Both the position numbers and the translations under genes were made by a program. Positions 7,069 through 16,271 of a DNA stretch of 64,000 nt are shown in pieces (positions within the stretch are counted from its first letter, which is position 1; each line of letters starts with the position of its first letter). The notes under the pieces are model-generated. The model saw only the letters and a list, made by a program, of their open reading frames with translations. It was not told where the DNA came from and did not search any database. This DNA comes from Hyphomicrobiales bacterium (lineage in GTDB: Bacteria; Pseudomonadota; Alphaproteobacteria; Rhizobiales; Rhizobiaceae), in contig UCII01000004.1 of the NCBI GenBank assembly GCA_900472485.1, forward strand, positions 1 to 64,000, read 5' to 3'.

Positions 7069-9162
7069 CTACATCTTCTCGGCGACCTTGACGGCGAAGG
7101 CATATTCGAACGCCACCTCCTCCAGGCGCTGGAAGCGGCCGGAAGCGCCGCCGTGGCCGGCATCCATGTTCGTTTTCAGGAGAATAGGCGCATTGCTCGT
7201 CGTCTTGTCGCGCAGTTTAGCGACCCACTTTGCTGGTTCCCAATAAGTAACGCGCGGATCGGTAAGACCTCCGAGCGCCAGGATCGGCGGGTAGGGCTTC
7301 TCGCCGACATTGTCGTAGGGACTATAGGCGGCGATCTGCTCGTATTCTTGCCTGCTTTCGATCGGATTGCCCCATTCCGGCCATTCCGGCGGCGTCAGCG
7401 GCAGCGTGTCGTCGAGCATGGTGTTGAGCACGTCGACGAAGGGCACGGCGGCGATGATGCCGGCGAATTTCTCCGGCGCCATGTTGGCGATGGCGCCCAT
7501 CAGCATGCCGCCGGCCGATCCGCCCTCGGCAATGATCTTCGCGTAAGAGGTGAACTTCTCCTGATTCAAATAGTCGGCGGCTGCGATGAAGTCCTTGAAG
7601 GTATTGGTCTTCTTTTCCATCTTGCCGTCTTCGTACCAGGCAAAACCCTTGTCCTTGCCGCCGCGGATATGGGCGATGGCATAGACGAAGCCGCGGTCTG
7701 CAAGCGACAGGCAGTTGGTGTTGAAACCGGCCGGGATGGTAACGCCATAGGCGCCGTAACCATAGAGCAGGCAGGGGGCTGAGCCGTCGAGAGGCGTGTC
7801 CTTGCGATAAAGCAGCGTCACCGGCACGGTCTCGCCATCCCATGCGGGTGCGAAGACGCGGCGCGTCACATAGTCTTCCGGATCGTGGCCAGAGGGCACC
7901 TCCTGCGTTTTCAGGAGGGTGCGCTCGCGCGTCACCATATTGTAATCGTAGAGCTGGCTCGGCGTCGTCATCGAGGAATAGGAGAAGCGGATGACATCCG
8001 TATCGTATTCCGCCGCGCCCTGCAGGCCGAGTGCATAGGCTTCCTCTTCGAAGGCGATCGCGTGTTCTTCGCCAGTGCGGCGGTCGCGGATGACGATGCG
8101 CGGCAGGCCGTCCTTGCGCTCCAGCCAGAGGAGATGGCGGGCATAGGCGAGATGGCTGAGGATCAGCGTGCCCGGCTTATGGGGCACGACCTCACGCCAG
8201 TTTTCCTTGCCTGGGTTCTCCGCCGGCGCTTCCATGATCTTGAAATCCTTGGCGTCGCCGTCATTGGTGAGAATGTAGAAGACGTCGCCGCCCTCGCTGA
8301 TCTCATATTCGATCTCGGTTTCGCGCTCGGCCACGATCTTGGGCTCGGCGGTCAGATCCGAGGTCGGGATGATGCGGTATTCACTGGTCTCATGATCGTG
8401 GATGTCGATGAAGATGTAATCGTCGAGCAGCGAGCCGCCGACGCCCATGAAGAAGCCCGGATCCTCCTCCTCATAGACGAGCCGGTCGTCCGACTGCGGT
8501 GTGCCTATGATGTGATGGAAGATCTTCGAGGGGCGATGGTTCTCGTCCTGCAGCGTGTAGAAGAAGCTCTTGCCGTCGGGCGCCCAGACGGCATCGCCGC
8601 CGGTGTTCTCGATCACGTCGGGCAGATCTTCGCCGGTCTCGAAATTGCGGATCTTCAGCGTGAAATATTCCGAGCCCTTATCGTCATAGCCCCAGATGCC
8701 GAGGCTGTGATCGGAGGAATGATCGAGGCCGGAAAGGCGGAAATAGGATTTCCCCTCATTCTCCTTGTCGCCATTCAGCAGCAGCTTACGGTCGCCGCCG
8801 TTGCGCGGCTCGCGGAAGAAGTGGGGCTGTTCGCCACCGGTAACGAAAAGCGTGCCGTAAGCGTAGGGCCCATCCTTCATCGGTATCGAGCTGTCGTCTT
8901 CCTTGATGCGGCCCTTCATCTCGGCAAAGAGAACCTTCTGCAGCTCCTTCGTGTCCGCCATTGCGGCGTTCATGTAGGTATTCTCCGCCTCCAGGTGTAA
9001 CCGGATTTCCGGCGCCAGGATCGACGGGTCCTTGAACATCGCCTGCCAGTTGTCGGCCCGCAGCCACGCATAATCGTCGGTGCGGCTAATGCCGTGACGT
9101 GTATCCGTAAATGGCTTCTTCGGAGCTGCAGGCGGGGTGGGGAGATTCTTGAAAACTGACAC
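7069..9162 (-). CDS. ptrB: Oligopeptidase B (S9A prolyl oligopeptidase family)
   Basis: A 697-residue serine peptidase that cleaves short peptides after basic residues. The N-terminal two thirds form the beta-propeller (for example DYAWLRADNWQAM at the start). The C-terminal alpha/beta-hydrolase domain carries the nucleophile in GGSAGGMLMG, with the acid in LGGLTDPRVTYWEP and the histidine in DAGHGGASGR. The GTG at 9162 gives MSVFKNLPTPPAAPKKPF, the usual family N-terminus; the open frame extends to 9630 but the added residues are unlike the family. No signal peptide, so cytoplasmic. Confidence 0.9.
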   Translation of the reverse strand: MSVFKNLPTPPAAPKKPFTDTRHGISRTDDYAWLRADNWQAMFKDPSILAPEIRLHLEAENTYMNAAMADTKELQKVLFAEMKGRIKEDDSSIPMKDGPYAYGTLFVTGGEQPHFFREPRNGGDRKLLLNGDKENEGKSYFRLSGLDHSSDHSLGIWGYDDKGSEYFTLKIRNFETGEDLPDVIENTGGDAVWAPDGKSFFYTLQDENHRPSKIFHHIIGTPQSDDRLVYEEEDPGFFMGVGGSLLDDYIFIDIHDHETSEYRIIPTSDLTAEPKIVAERETEIEYEISEGGDVFYILTNDGDAKDFKIMEAPAENPGKENWREVVPHKPGTLILSHLAYARHLLWLERKDGLPRIVIRDRRTGEEHAIAFEEEAYALGLQGAAEYDTDVIRFSYSSMTTPSQLYDYNMVTRERTLLKTQEVPSGHDPEDYVTRRVFAPAWDGETVPVTLLYRKDTPLDGSAPCLLYGYGAYGVTIPAGFNTNCLSLADRGFVYAIAHIRGGKDKGFAWYEDGKMEKKTNTFKDFIAAADYLNQEKFTSYAKIIAEGGSAGGMLMGAIANMAPEKFAGIIAAVPFVDVLNTMLDDTLPLTPPEWPEWGNPIESRQEYEQIAAYSPYDNVGEKPYPPILALGGLTDPRVTYWEPAKWVAKLRDKTTSNAPILLKTNMDAGHGGASGRFQRLEEVAFEYAFAVKVAEKM

Positions 9163-9448
9163 GGGGGGCGCTTTCTTTGATGTGAAAGTCGGATGTGAAG
9201 TGAAGAGAGAAATAGAGGGCAGCGAGGTGAGGTTCAAGCGGCAAGTCTGTTCCTCAAGCTTCATGCAAGCAGCCGATATTAATCTCACCAGACTTGGCAG
9301 CTTGTGGGAGACCCATCGGGGCGCTGCCTTGATGAGACCACATTCTTTATCGAAGTCGGCATACAGTGCGTCGACATAAAGGCGGTCAAAGCCTTCTCTG
9401 ATGGAGTGAACGCACTCAAATCCAAAACAAAGCAAGGGACCGGTCTTC

Positions 9449-9838
9449 ATGCTGAAACTCTTCGCCATCCTGATTCCACTGGCTAGTGTCGCCACCTCCG
9501 CCTTCGCCGTCGATGCGGCTATCAAGAAGCAGTTGGAGAAGCTCGATCCGTCGGAACGAATGGAACAGGCGTGCGACGCAGAGGCCATGAAGCGCATCGG
9601 CACGGACAAGACGGGTTTCAAGCCGGACAAGGTGATCGCCTATACATTCGGCGATCCGGATATGCAGCCGGATGCCATGAATGCGCCCGGCGCGGTCTTT
9701 CGCAGCAAGGGTGACTGGTATCACCTCTCATATACATGCGTGACCGGGCCGCAGCACATCCATGTCCGCGATCTAAGCTATCAAATCGGCGACAAGGTGC
9801 CGCGCGAGGCCTGGCAGGAGCATTATCTTTACGATTGA
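9449..9838 (+). CDS. DUF930 family secreted protein
   Basis: A 129-residue protein with a signal peptide (LFAILIPLASVATSAFA, cleavage near residue 20) followed by the DUF930 motif KLDPSERMEQACDAEAMKRI. A cysteine pair (residues 42 and 96) may form a disulfide in the periplasm. DUF930 proteins are common in Rhizobiales and have no known activity. It is divergent from the oligopeptidase and convergent with cbpM. Confidence 0.82.
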   Translation: MLKLFAILIPLASVATSAFAVDAAIKKQLEKLDPSERMEQACDAEAMKRIGTDKTGFKPDKVIAYTFGDPDMQPDAMNAPGAVFRSKGDWYHLSYTCVTGPQHIHVRDLSYQIGDKVPREAWQEHYLYD

Positions 9839-9916
9839 GCACCCGGATGAAGTATCAGGGCCGCCTCGGACATCACGTCATGGCGGCCATGCTCCGCCCC
9901 AGATTTTTTAGGCGCC

Positions 9917-10249
9917 TTATCGCCGTCTCAGCGATTCCACACGCGTCAACTCCGACAGGATGTGTTCCTGCACATCGGGTGGCTGCCGACAAACGGCGTC
10001 CGTCAGGTCTCGCAGCGTCGCTCTGAGGCTGTGAAGCTGGTCCACCAGATCTATGACGACATCGACGCCAGGTTCATTGACGCCCATCGCGCTGCTGAGA
10101 TCGAGGATGAGCTGGCCGCGCGCAATGTCGGCGTCGTGGAAGTTGCGGCCCTCATCCGTGACTTCGGGCACGACCCAGCCTTGAGATATCCAGACTTCCA
10201 GCACCGTGGTTTCGATCCGGAGGTGAAGTCGAAACTCGTTCTCGTTCAT
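9917..10249 (-). CDS. cbpM: CbpM, modulator of the CbpA co-chaperone
   Basis: A 110-residue protein with the MerR-like fold of CbpM, which binds the J domain of CbpA and inhibits it. The sequence LRIETTVLEVWISQGWVVPE near the start is the family signature, followed by a dimerisation helix (MGVNEPGVDVVIDLVDQLHS). It starts three bases after the cbpA stop, the standard cbpA-cbpM order, so translation is likely coupled. Confidence 0.88.
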   Translation of the reverse strand: MNENEFRLHLRIETTVLEVWISQGWVVPEVTDEGRNFHDADIARGQLILDLSSAMGVNEPGVDVVIDLVDQLHSLRATLRDLTDAVCRQPPDVQEHILSELTRVESLRRR

Positions 10250-10252
10250 CGC

Positions 10253-11164
10253 TTATCCTCCCATGGTCTTTCTGGGATCTTGCTCCTTGCCTGCCTCCCA
10301 TTCGGAAACGAAGCGCGTCAGCTCGGCGTCCGGCGCATCTGGCAGGACGATCTTCAGCGAGACATAGGCATCGCCGTTGTCCTTGCCGCGCACGGGCGCG
10401 CCCTTGCCCTTCAAACGCAGCACCTTGCCCGTATTGGAGTTCGGCGGCAGCGTGACGGTGACAGCTCCGGACGGCGTCGGGACGCGAATCTTGCCGCCGA
10501 GCACAGCTTCGGCCAGCGAGATCGGCACTTCCAACCGGATATCGTCGCCATCGCGGGTATAGAAGCGGTGCGGGCGAACATGTACCGCAATCAGTGCATC
10601 TCCCGGCTTGCCGCCGTTGAAGCCTGGATCACCCTTGCCCTTCAGCCGAAGCGTTTGCCCATCGCGCGTTCCCGGTGGAATTTGAACGTCCAGCGCAGGC
10701 CCGTCCGGCAAGCTGATCTGCTTCTTGGCGCCATTGATGGCGTCGAGAAAATCGACTTCCATCGTATAGTGACGGTCTTGACCCTGCATTTGCGATTGGC
10801 CTCGGCTGCGACGCGAGAAGAAGCTGGAGAATATATCGTCGGCATCGCCAAAATCGGCAAAGCCGCCCGCATTCTGATAGCGGCCGCGCTGGCCTTCCTG
10901 CGCTGCATAATCGCGGTAGTAGTTGCGCGGCGCCTGTTCGGCGCCACTGCTGTCGATTTCGCCGCGGTCGAACCGCGCACGCTTCTCCTCGTCGCCGAGG
11001 ATGCCATAGGCGGCCGAGACCTCCTTGAATTTGTCCTCGGCCTGCTTGTCGCCGGGGTTGAGGTCCGGATGCAGCTTCTTGGCAAGCTTGCGATAGGCGC
11101 TTTGAATATCCTTTTGCGGGGCGTCCCGCTTTACGCCCAAAATTTCATAGGGATCGCGACTCAT
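10253..11164 (-). CDS. cbpA: CbpA, DnaJ-type co-chaperone
   Basis: A 303-residue J-domain protein. The J domain (residues 4-70) contains KLAKKLHPDLNPGD with the HPD tripeptide that stimulates DnaK ATPase. A Gly/Arg/Gln-rich linker follows, then the two C-terminal substrate-binding beta domains (IPPGTRDGQTLRLKGKGDPG and VTLPPNSNTGKVLRLKGKGA). The zinc-finger domain of DnaJ is absent, which identifies CbpA. It is the first gene of a two-gene unit with cbpM. Confidence 0.92.
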   Translation of the reverse strand: MSRDPYEILGVKRDAPQKDIQSAYRKLAKKLHPDLNPGDKQAEDKFKEVSAAYGILGDEEKRARFDRGEIDSSGAEQAPRNYYRDYAAQEGQRGRYQNAGGFADFGDADDIFSSFFSRRSRGQSQMQGQDRHYTMEVDFLDAINGAKKQISLPDGPALDVQIPPGTRDGQTLRLKGKGDPGFNGGKPGDALIAVHVRPHRFYTRDGDDIRLEVPISLAEAVLGGKIRVPTPSGAVTVTLPPNSNTGKVLRLKGKGAPVRGKDNGDAYVSLKIVLPDAPDAELTRFVSEWEAGKEQDPRKTMGG

Positions 11165-11415
11165 ACATGTCTCTCTTTAGGAGCACGGAAAAATACGCAG
11201 ATAGTGTCACGCCAATCTCATATCAATCGTAGCATAGACGCGATGAGGTTGAAGCCCGTTTCACGCCTGATGCATTTCCGATGTGAAATGGCATAATGCC
11301 GCCAGTCCGTCATATTTCCGGCGTGTTGCCGGATGATGGCGGGCATTGCGGTTAGGAATGGCATCATCTTTCTGCCGCCAGATTTCGTTTGCTTGATCGA
11401 TCCGGTGGCCGCCTG

Positions 11416-12207
11416 ATGAAACGCCTTTTTCTGACATCCATGCTCTTGTTTGCCGCAAAGCTTGCTTTTGCCGCCCAGCCGGAGCAGCCGCCTGCCGGTT
11501 GGCCGCAATTGCCGCCGAAGGCCCCGGTTTCGAAGGTCAAGCTCGTCGAGCCACATCTGCACGTCGATCGTGCCGGCAAGGGCGCGCCCCGCATTGCGCT
11601 CACCTTCGATGCCTGCATGGGCAAGACCGATCCGCGCATTCTGAGCACCCTTGTCGATCAACGCATCCCGGCGACCATCTTCGTCACCGCGCGCTGGCTT
11701 CGGACCAATCCGGACGCATTGAAGGTCTTCCTCGCCCATCCCGATCTCTTCGAACTGGAAAATCATGGGCAGAACCATATTCCGGCCGTCGATGTCCCGA
11801 CCAAGGTTTACGGTATTGCCGCTGCCGGTTCGCCGCAGGCGGTTGCCCAGGAGGTGAAGGGCGGTGCGGATGCCATGATCGCAGCCGGCATTGCGCAGCC
11901 GCGCTGGTTCCGCGGCGCGACCGCGAAATACACGCCTGCAGCCATCATGCAGATCCGCGGCATGGGCTATCGGATTGCCGGCTATTCCGTGAATGGCGAC
12001 AGCGGGTCGTTGCTGCCGGCCAAGATGGTGGAAAAGCAATATGCTTCCGCAAAGGACGGCGATGTCATCATCTCCCATATCAATCAACCGACGCATGCGG
12101 CGGGTGAGGGGGTGGCGGCCAGCATTCTCGCGTTGAAGGCAAAAGGCGTTAATTTCGTTCGCCTTCGGGATATCGCCGAGAAGGGCGACGACGACACGAC
12201 GAACTGA
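11416..12207 (+). CDS. Secreted polysaccharide deacetylase family protein
   Basis: A 263-residue protein of the NodB-homology family (carbohydrate esterase 4), which removes acetyl groups from polysaccharides. A signal peptide is present (LFLTSMLLFAAKLAFA, cleavage near residue 19). The catalytic Asp motif is seen as ALTFDACMGKTDP, and the metal-binding region as ELENHGQNH, in place of the common HSxxH: here HGQNH keeps two histidines. The later motif WFRGATAKYTPAA and DGDVIISHINQPTHAAGEG fit the family. The ATG at 11416 was used because it begins the signal peptide. Substrate (peptidoglycan, exopolysaccharide) is unknown. Confidence 0.82.
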   Translation: MKRLFLTSMLLFAAKLAFAAQPEQPPAGWPQLPPKAPVSKVKLVEPHLHVDRAGKGAPRIALTFDACMGKTDPRILSTLVDQRIPATIFVTARWLRTNPDALKVFLAHPDLFELENHGQNHIPAVDVPTKVYGIAAAGSPQAVAQEVKGGADAMIAAGIAQPRWFRGATAKYTPAAIMQIRGMGYRIAGYSVNGDSGSLLPAKMVEKQYASAKDGDVIISHINQPTHAAGEGVAASILALKAKGVNFVRLRDIAEKGDDDTTN

Positions 12208-12221
12208 TCGCCGGAACATCC

Positions 12222-12285
12222 AGAGTATTTCCAGGAATAGTGCGCCGCGTTTTTCCGTGCGGGGCGGTAAAAGACAACGCTCTAG
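12222..12285. repeat. Degenerate palindromic intergenic repeat
   Basis: A segment bounded by AGAGTATTTCC and GACAACGCTCTA with internal GGAA...TTCC pairs. It resembles the AGAGC...GCTCT elements at 46926-47142 and lies between two convergent genes, the deacetylase and the permease. Confidence 0.45.
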
Positions 12286-13454
12286 CCCGGCAATTGCGGC
12301 TGGGTTTTTTCCTCGATGAAAAGTTCGTCGATGACAGTCATGACGATCAGCGACAGCGGCAGCGCCAGCATGGCGCCGACCGCGCCCCACATCCATGTCC
12401 AGAAGATGATGGCTAAAAAGACAACGAAGGGATTGAGCTCCCATTGGCGACCCATGATCGCTGGAAAGACGAGGTTTTCCACGGTCAGGTGCACTGCGAA
12501 GAAGGCGACAGCCGGCGCGAGGCCGAAAATGATGTCCGAATGCGTGATAATGCCGGCGATCGCAAGCGCGATCGTCATGGTCGTGACGCCGAGGAATGGG
12601 ATGAAGCTGGATACGAAGGCGAAAGCGCCCCATAGCACTGGCACGCTCATGCCGCCGACATAGGCGATAAAGATCATTGCGAGGCCGATCCCGGCATAAA
12701 TCAGCGAAGCAGTGGCGAAATAAAACCCCAGCACCCGCTCTACGGAATTGATGATGCGGATGGCATTCAGTCGAGACGTCCTGCTGGAAAAGGTCATGAT
12801 GATCGTCTTGCGCAGGCTTACCCTCCCGGCAAGGAATAGAAGCAGGGCCGCAAAGAAGATCAGGATCTGCACGATGGCAGGTGTCAGACTGGTGGAGACG
12901 ACATGCAGCACGTTGCCGCTGTTCTCCAGCAGAGTGCTGATCGACATCGAGCTGCCTTGAAAGGTTGTGGATGAAATGTGCAGCCATGGAAACCGGTCGA
13001 GATAGGGCATCAGCCGGTCGGATGTGCGCTGGAAGAAATCGGGCGCCTGCTGTGCGAGCTTGGCGACCGGTCCGGCGAGCGCATTGATGATGAGAAAGAT
13101 CACAAGCGCAACGCTGGATGAAAGAATGATGGCATTCAGAACGCGGGGAATGCCGAGCTTGCTGAGCCTTTCGGCCGCCAAGCCGAGAATCATCCCGACG
13201 ACGACGGCAAGCGTCACCGGAATGAGGATCAGCGACATCATGTAAACGGCGGTGAAGGCCAGCATCAGGAAGATGCCGATCGTCGCCCACGAGGCAGCAA
13301 TGTCGAGCTTGTCGCGTCCTCGCTGGTCTGAGAGACCGAAAATTTCCGTTTCGTCGTCTTGTGCACGAGATGCTTTGCGATCGATCCCCTGGCCGGCATC
13401 CTGTGACGCGGTTGCTGCATCCGATCGGCCGGCGGTGATTTTGTCGAATTCCAT
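12282..13454 (-). CDS. AI-2E/PerM family membrane protein
   Basis: A 390-residue integral membrane protein of the AI-2E transporter (UPF0118/PerM) family. After a polar cytoplasmic N-terminus of ~50 residues there are two paired helices (IGIFLMLAFTAVYMMSLILI, VTLAVVVGMILGLA), a third (ILSSSVALVIFLIINALAG), a long soluble region, and four or five helices in the C-terminal half (FFAALLLFLAG, FYFATASLIYAGIGLAMIFI, LWGAFAFVSSFIPFLG, and others). The motif FIPFLGVTTMTIALAIAG is typical of the family. Substrate unknown; some members act as sodium/proton antiporters or autoinducer exporters. Confidence 0.85.
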   Translation of the reverse strand: MEFDKITAGRSDAATASQDAGQGIDRKASRAQDDETEIFGLSDQRGRDKLDIAASWATIGIFLMLAFTAVYMMSLILIPVTLAVVVGMILGLAAERLSKLGIPRVLNAIILSSSVALVIFLIINALAGPVAKLAQQAPDFFQRTSDRLMPYLDRFPWLHISSTTFQGSSMSISTLLENSGNVLHVVSTSLTPAIVQILIFFAALLLFLAGRVSLRKTIIMTFSSRTSRLNAIRIINSVERVLGFYFATASLIYAGIGLAMIFIAYVGGMSVPVLWGAFAFVSSFIPFLGVTTMTIALAIAGIITHSDIIFGLAPAVAFFAVHLTVENLVFPAIMGRQWELNPFVVFLAIIFWTWMWGAVGAMLALPLSLIVMTVIDELFIEEKTQPQLPG

Positions 13455-13501
13455 CCCCGGAAAGTTCCCCGAAGGCAGGATTGCCTCACCACTTCAACGC
13501 G

Positions 13502-13532
13502 AAAAAGCCCGCCGCGGTTCCGCAACGGGCTT
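13502..13532 (-). terminator. Intrinsic terminator of the VOC protein gene
   Basis: A stem AAGCCCG/CGGGCTT with an inner GCGG/CCGC stem. On the minus strand it ends in GGGCTTTTTC, a proper U-tract. It begins 27 bases after the stop of the VOC gene. Confidence 0.75.
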
Positions 13533-13558
13533 GTCGAATGGCGGTTGAGTCGGAAAAG

Positions 13559-14425
13559 TCAAGCGATGAGATTAAGTCCGATACCCCATGGGTCGCGCAG
13601 CGATACGCCGCCGTCGCGCTTCTCCGTCCTGATTTCGTGCTGCTCCAGGGCGGCGACGGCCTTATCCAAGGCTGCCTTGTCGTTGAAGCGCAACGTATAG
13701 TCGGAAAGACCGGTCATATGTTCGCTGCGGACGCCGGCGCCGCGGCTGTTCCAGGTATTGGCGCCGAGATGATGGTGATAGCCGCCGGTCGCAAGGAAGG
13801 TCGCGCCGGGATAGCGCGCCGCCATGACCTTCATGCCGAGGACGTCTCGATAGAAGGCATTGGCTTCGGCGACATCGCCAACCTGCAGATGGATATGGCC
13901 GATGGCCGACCCTTCGGCCATACCATCCCAGCGATCCTGCGGCGCGCTTTCGTAGAGCTTCTGCAGATCAAGCCGGAGCGTCGCCATCTCGACCGTACCG
14001 TCATCGTGGAAGGTCCATTCCTCATGCGGGCGATCGGCGTAGATTTCGATGCCGTTGCCTTCGGGGTCGGACAGATAGATGGCCTCGCTGACGATATGGT
14101 CCGAAGCGCCTTCCAGCACCACATTTTCATGGGCGGCATGCCGGAGCCAGCGGGCAAGCTCGACACGGCTCGGCAGCAAGAAAGCAGTATGGAACAGACC
14201 GGCGGCCGTTGTCGGTGCACGCACAGCCGCCCGATCGGTCGTTAGCGTCAGAAGGGGAAGACCGGCGGCGCCCAGAACTTCGCCGCTTGGAGTCTTTTCA
14301 ATGACCTTCAGACCAAGCATATCCTGATAGAAGCGGGACACGAGCGGCAGATCGGTAACGACGAGATGGGACTGGCCGACGTAAGCGGGACGGGTCAGGG
14401 CGTAGGAGGGGGCAGTTTCGGTCAT
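13559..14425 (-). CDS. Two-domain VOC (glyoxalase/extradiol dioxygenase-like) protein
   Basis: A 288-residue protein with two vicinal-oxygen-chelate repeats. The first starts at VGQSHLVVTDLPLVSRFYQD and the second at IGHIHLQVGDVAEANAFYRD. Putative metal ligands are the histidine of each opening strand and a glutamate in the strands that follow (for example GNGIEIYADRP). The architecture is that of CatE-like catechol-2,3-dioxygenases of Bacillus and Rhizobium, but the substrate is unproven. The ATG at 14425 was chosen because homologous proteins begin just ahead of the first repeat; the upstream frame to 14563 is arginine-rich and unlikely to be coding. A clear terminator follows. Confidence 0.83.
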   Translation of the reverse strand: MTETAPSYALTRPAYVGQSHLVVTDLPLVSRFYQDMLGLKVIEKTPSGEVLGAAGLPLLTLTTDRAAVRAPTTAAGLFHTAFLLPSRVELARWLRHAAHENVVLEGASDHIVSEAIYLSDPEGNGIEIYADRPHEEWTFHDDGTVEMATLRLDLQKLYESAPQDRWDGMAEGSAIGHIHLQVGDVAEANAFYRDVLGMKVMAARYPGATFLATGGYHHHLGANTWNSRGAGVRSEHMTGLSDYTLRFNDKAALDKAVAALEQHEIRTEKRDGGVSLRDPWGIGLNLIA

Positions 14426-14752
14426 GGTGTTAGTTCCAAACTTGGGATGGAGTCTTGAAAAGGCAACCGGCGTCGGCGGCAAGGGCCGCCGGTGGCGGAC
14501 AGGAGGGTTTCGCCGGTTGATATGCCTTTTTGATCCCGTGGTCCGCTGTACTTGCATATTCATATGGCGGATTTCGATTGTTCACAGAAGACCATAAATT
14601 GCGGATTGAGCGTTCGCTTTCCATTGACAAGCGATAATCCAGCCCTGTGGCAAGCCGTTCACGAAGATTGATCGATGTGGGCGTTTGGCGCAGTTGTCTC
14701 CTTCCTCTTCTAGTGCAAGGATCGGTTTCCAACGAAAACGGAACCGGATGAA
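14426..14752. other. Divergent intergenic region between the VOC and hemolysin III genes
   Basis: 327 bases that must hold two divergent promoters. Composition is mixed, with an AT-richer stretch at about 14545-14605 containing CATATTCATATGGC. I see no convincing gene, hairpin or named operator. Confidence 0.4.
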
Positions 14753-15421
14753 ATGACCGAGTACAGAGGCATCCGCTGGGCCTATGATCGCTATGAGATC
14801 ATCGCAGACGGCATCGTCAATGGTGTGGGCGTGGTCCTTGCGCTGATCGGTGCCACAGTATTGATCTTCTATGCGACGGTTTGGAGCTCCTACGGCGAAA
14901 TTGCCGCCGCCTGGATTTATGGCGTCGGTCTGGTGCTGACGCTTGGAATGTCCTTCACCTACAATCTATGGCCGGTCTCCCGGACGAAGTGGTTTCTCCG
15001 CCGCTTCGATCACTCCTTCATCTATGTCCTGATCGCTGCTACCTACACGCCTTTTCTGCAGCGGGGGTCCCAAGATCCGCTGCTTTTGGCCGTGTTGATC
15101 GCCGTCTGGGTCTTTGCGGCCTTCGGGATCATCCTGAAGATTCTTTTTCCGGGACGCTTCGATCGGCTGGCGATCCTGCTCTACCTTGCGATGGGCTGGA
15201 GCGGCATCCTCGTCGCCAAGCCCGTTTCCATGCATATCCCGTTTGCCTCGATGCTGCTCATCATCATCGGCGGCGTCATCTATTCGCTCGGCGTGATCTT
15301 TCACGTGTGGGAAAAGCTGCGCTTCCAGAATGCCATCTGGCATGGCTTCGTCGTTGCTGCCGCCGCCGTACATTATTCGGCGGTGCTGACCTGCTTCAGC
15401 CTGTCGCCGGAAAACTTTTGA
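14753..15421 (+). CDS. Hemolysin III family membrane protein (TrhA/YqfA, PAQR-like)
   Basis: A 222-residue protein with seven predicted membrane helices. Conserved PAQR features are visible: FDHSFIYVLIAATYTPF in the middle and the C-terminal HGFVVAAAAVHY, which provide the Ser/His/Asp metal site of this hydrolase-like family. Members influence membrane lipid homeostasis in E. coli (TrhA); true haemolytic activity is not expected. Its 3' end overlaps the convergent secreted-protein gene by 26 bases. Confidence 0.88.
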   Translation: MTEYRGIRWAYDRYEIIADGIVNGVGVVLALIGATVLIFYATVWSSYGEIAAAWIYGVGLVLTLGMSFTYNLWPVSRTKWFLRRFDHSFIYVLIAATYTPFLQRGSQDPLLLAVLIAVWVFAAFGIILKILFPGRFDRLAILLYLAMGWSGILVAKPVSMHIPFASMLLIIIGGVIYSLGVIFHVWEKLRFQNAIWHGFVVAAAAVHYSAVLTCFSLSPENF

Positions 15422-15911
15422 CGTTCTCCGCCGTCGGCGTGCACTTTTTCGTCGAGCGCAGGCTGCGCACGAGGCGCATGACGATGGCGTCGTAGCGCTG
15501 CATGTCCGCCTTCGAATAGTCCATTTGGAAGAAGGCGGCGCCACCGTTGCAGAGCGCAACTCCACGCACATAGACGATGCGCCCCTGCCTAGTGCCGGAA
15601 AAGCTGATGCCGCGCGAATTCGATTTCGAATAGGAAATTTTCCAGCCTTGGTCCCTGGCGAGTGCCACGCGCCCATTCGCTTCCGATGCAAAATCGCCAT
15701 TGGCAACCATCGTGCCGAAGACCTGCAGCGAAGCTGAGCGATCTGCCGGCGACAGCGACAGCCGATCCGTATCCTCGGAAGAGGCGGCAAGGTGGAATTC
15801 CGAGGGCAGCTCGATCGCGTAGCCTAGACCCACATTGTCATAGGACCACCAGTCCGCGGCAAGAGCCGTGGCCGGGAAGAGGAGTAGGATGGCGATCAGG
15901 CGGGCGAGCAT
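15396..15911 (-). CDS. Secreted hypothetical protein
   Basis: A 171-residue protein with a clear signal peptide (LIAILLLFPATALA, cleavage before DWWSYDN near residue 20). The mature part begins with a GLGYAIELPSEF motif found in small alphaproteobacterial periplasmic proteins and contains cysteines at about 120 and 157 that may pair. No catalytic motif is apparent and I do not recognise a named family. It overlaps the hemolysin III gene tail to tail. Confidence 0.75.
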   Translation of the reverse strand: MLARLIAILLLFPATALAADWWSYDNVGLGYAIELPSEFHLAASSEDTDRLSLSPADRSASLQVFGTMVANGDFASEANGRVALARDQGWKISYSKSNSRGISFSGTRQGRIVYVRGVALCNGGAAFFQMDYSKADMQRYDAIVMRLVRSLRSTKKCTPTAENVKSFPATG

Positions 15912-16271
15912 TGCGGTTTCCGGGAGGCAGGATCTGCAAACCGATCAAGATTAGCGCTTTTTTGAGCGCAATTTCCATAGCGGTTCAGAAAATACCGATA
16001 AATTAGTGCAAATTCATTACAACTTCATTGCGAGCCATGCAGGAATGACAAGGAATTCTGCAATGCTCCAACGTTCAAGTCGGCATCGTGGGCTTCCGGA
16101 CGATCCCTTATGTCCTGCAACCTCTACGGTTGCAGGCAGCAAAAATCGATTTCAGTGGTTTACGTCCGGTTTTCCCTTGTCGGGGCTTGAGACGATGTGT
16201 CCTTTCGCCTATCCCTTCAAGACCGTTCCGGCTGTGCCGGATTCTGCATGAACGTTCAGTTAGGGGGGAGC
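15912..16271 (+). promoter_or_regulatory. Upstream region and leader of the antiporter operon
   Basis: 360 bases without a gene. AT-rich sequence near 15990-16035 (AATTAGTGCAAATTCATTAC) is the likeliest promoter zone for mnhA; the minus-strand promoter of the secreted protein is at the left end. A strong hairpin lies at 16114-16136 (CCTGCAACC/GGTTGCAGG, 9-bp perfect stem, 5-base loop), roughly 135 bases before the mnhA start, followed by smaller GC pairs near 16228-16245. If transcription starts left of 16110 this hairpin is part of a long 5' leader. Confidence 0.45.

Noticed and set aside
7153..9000. Plus-strand frames of up to 371 codons across the oligopeptidase gene
   Set aside because: They are antisense to a gene with complete propeller and catalytic motifs and show no domain of their own.
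9163..9630. N-terminal extension of oligopeptidase B to an upstream ATG
   Set aside because: The extra 156 residues have no family similarity or ribosome site; the GTG at 9162 gives the normal N-terminus.
11218..13290. A very long open frame (690 codons) on the minus strand across the deacetylase and permease genes
   Set aside because: It runs antisense to the deacetylase, which has a signal peptide and catalytic motifs, and out of frame with the permease. Its protein is His/Arg-rich with no domain, as expected from the high GC content.
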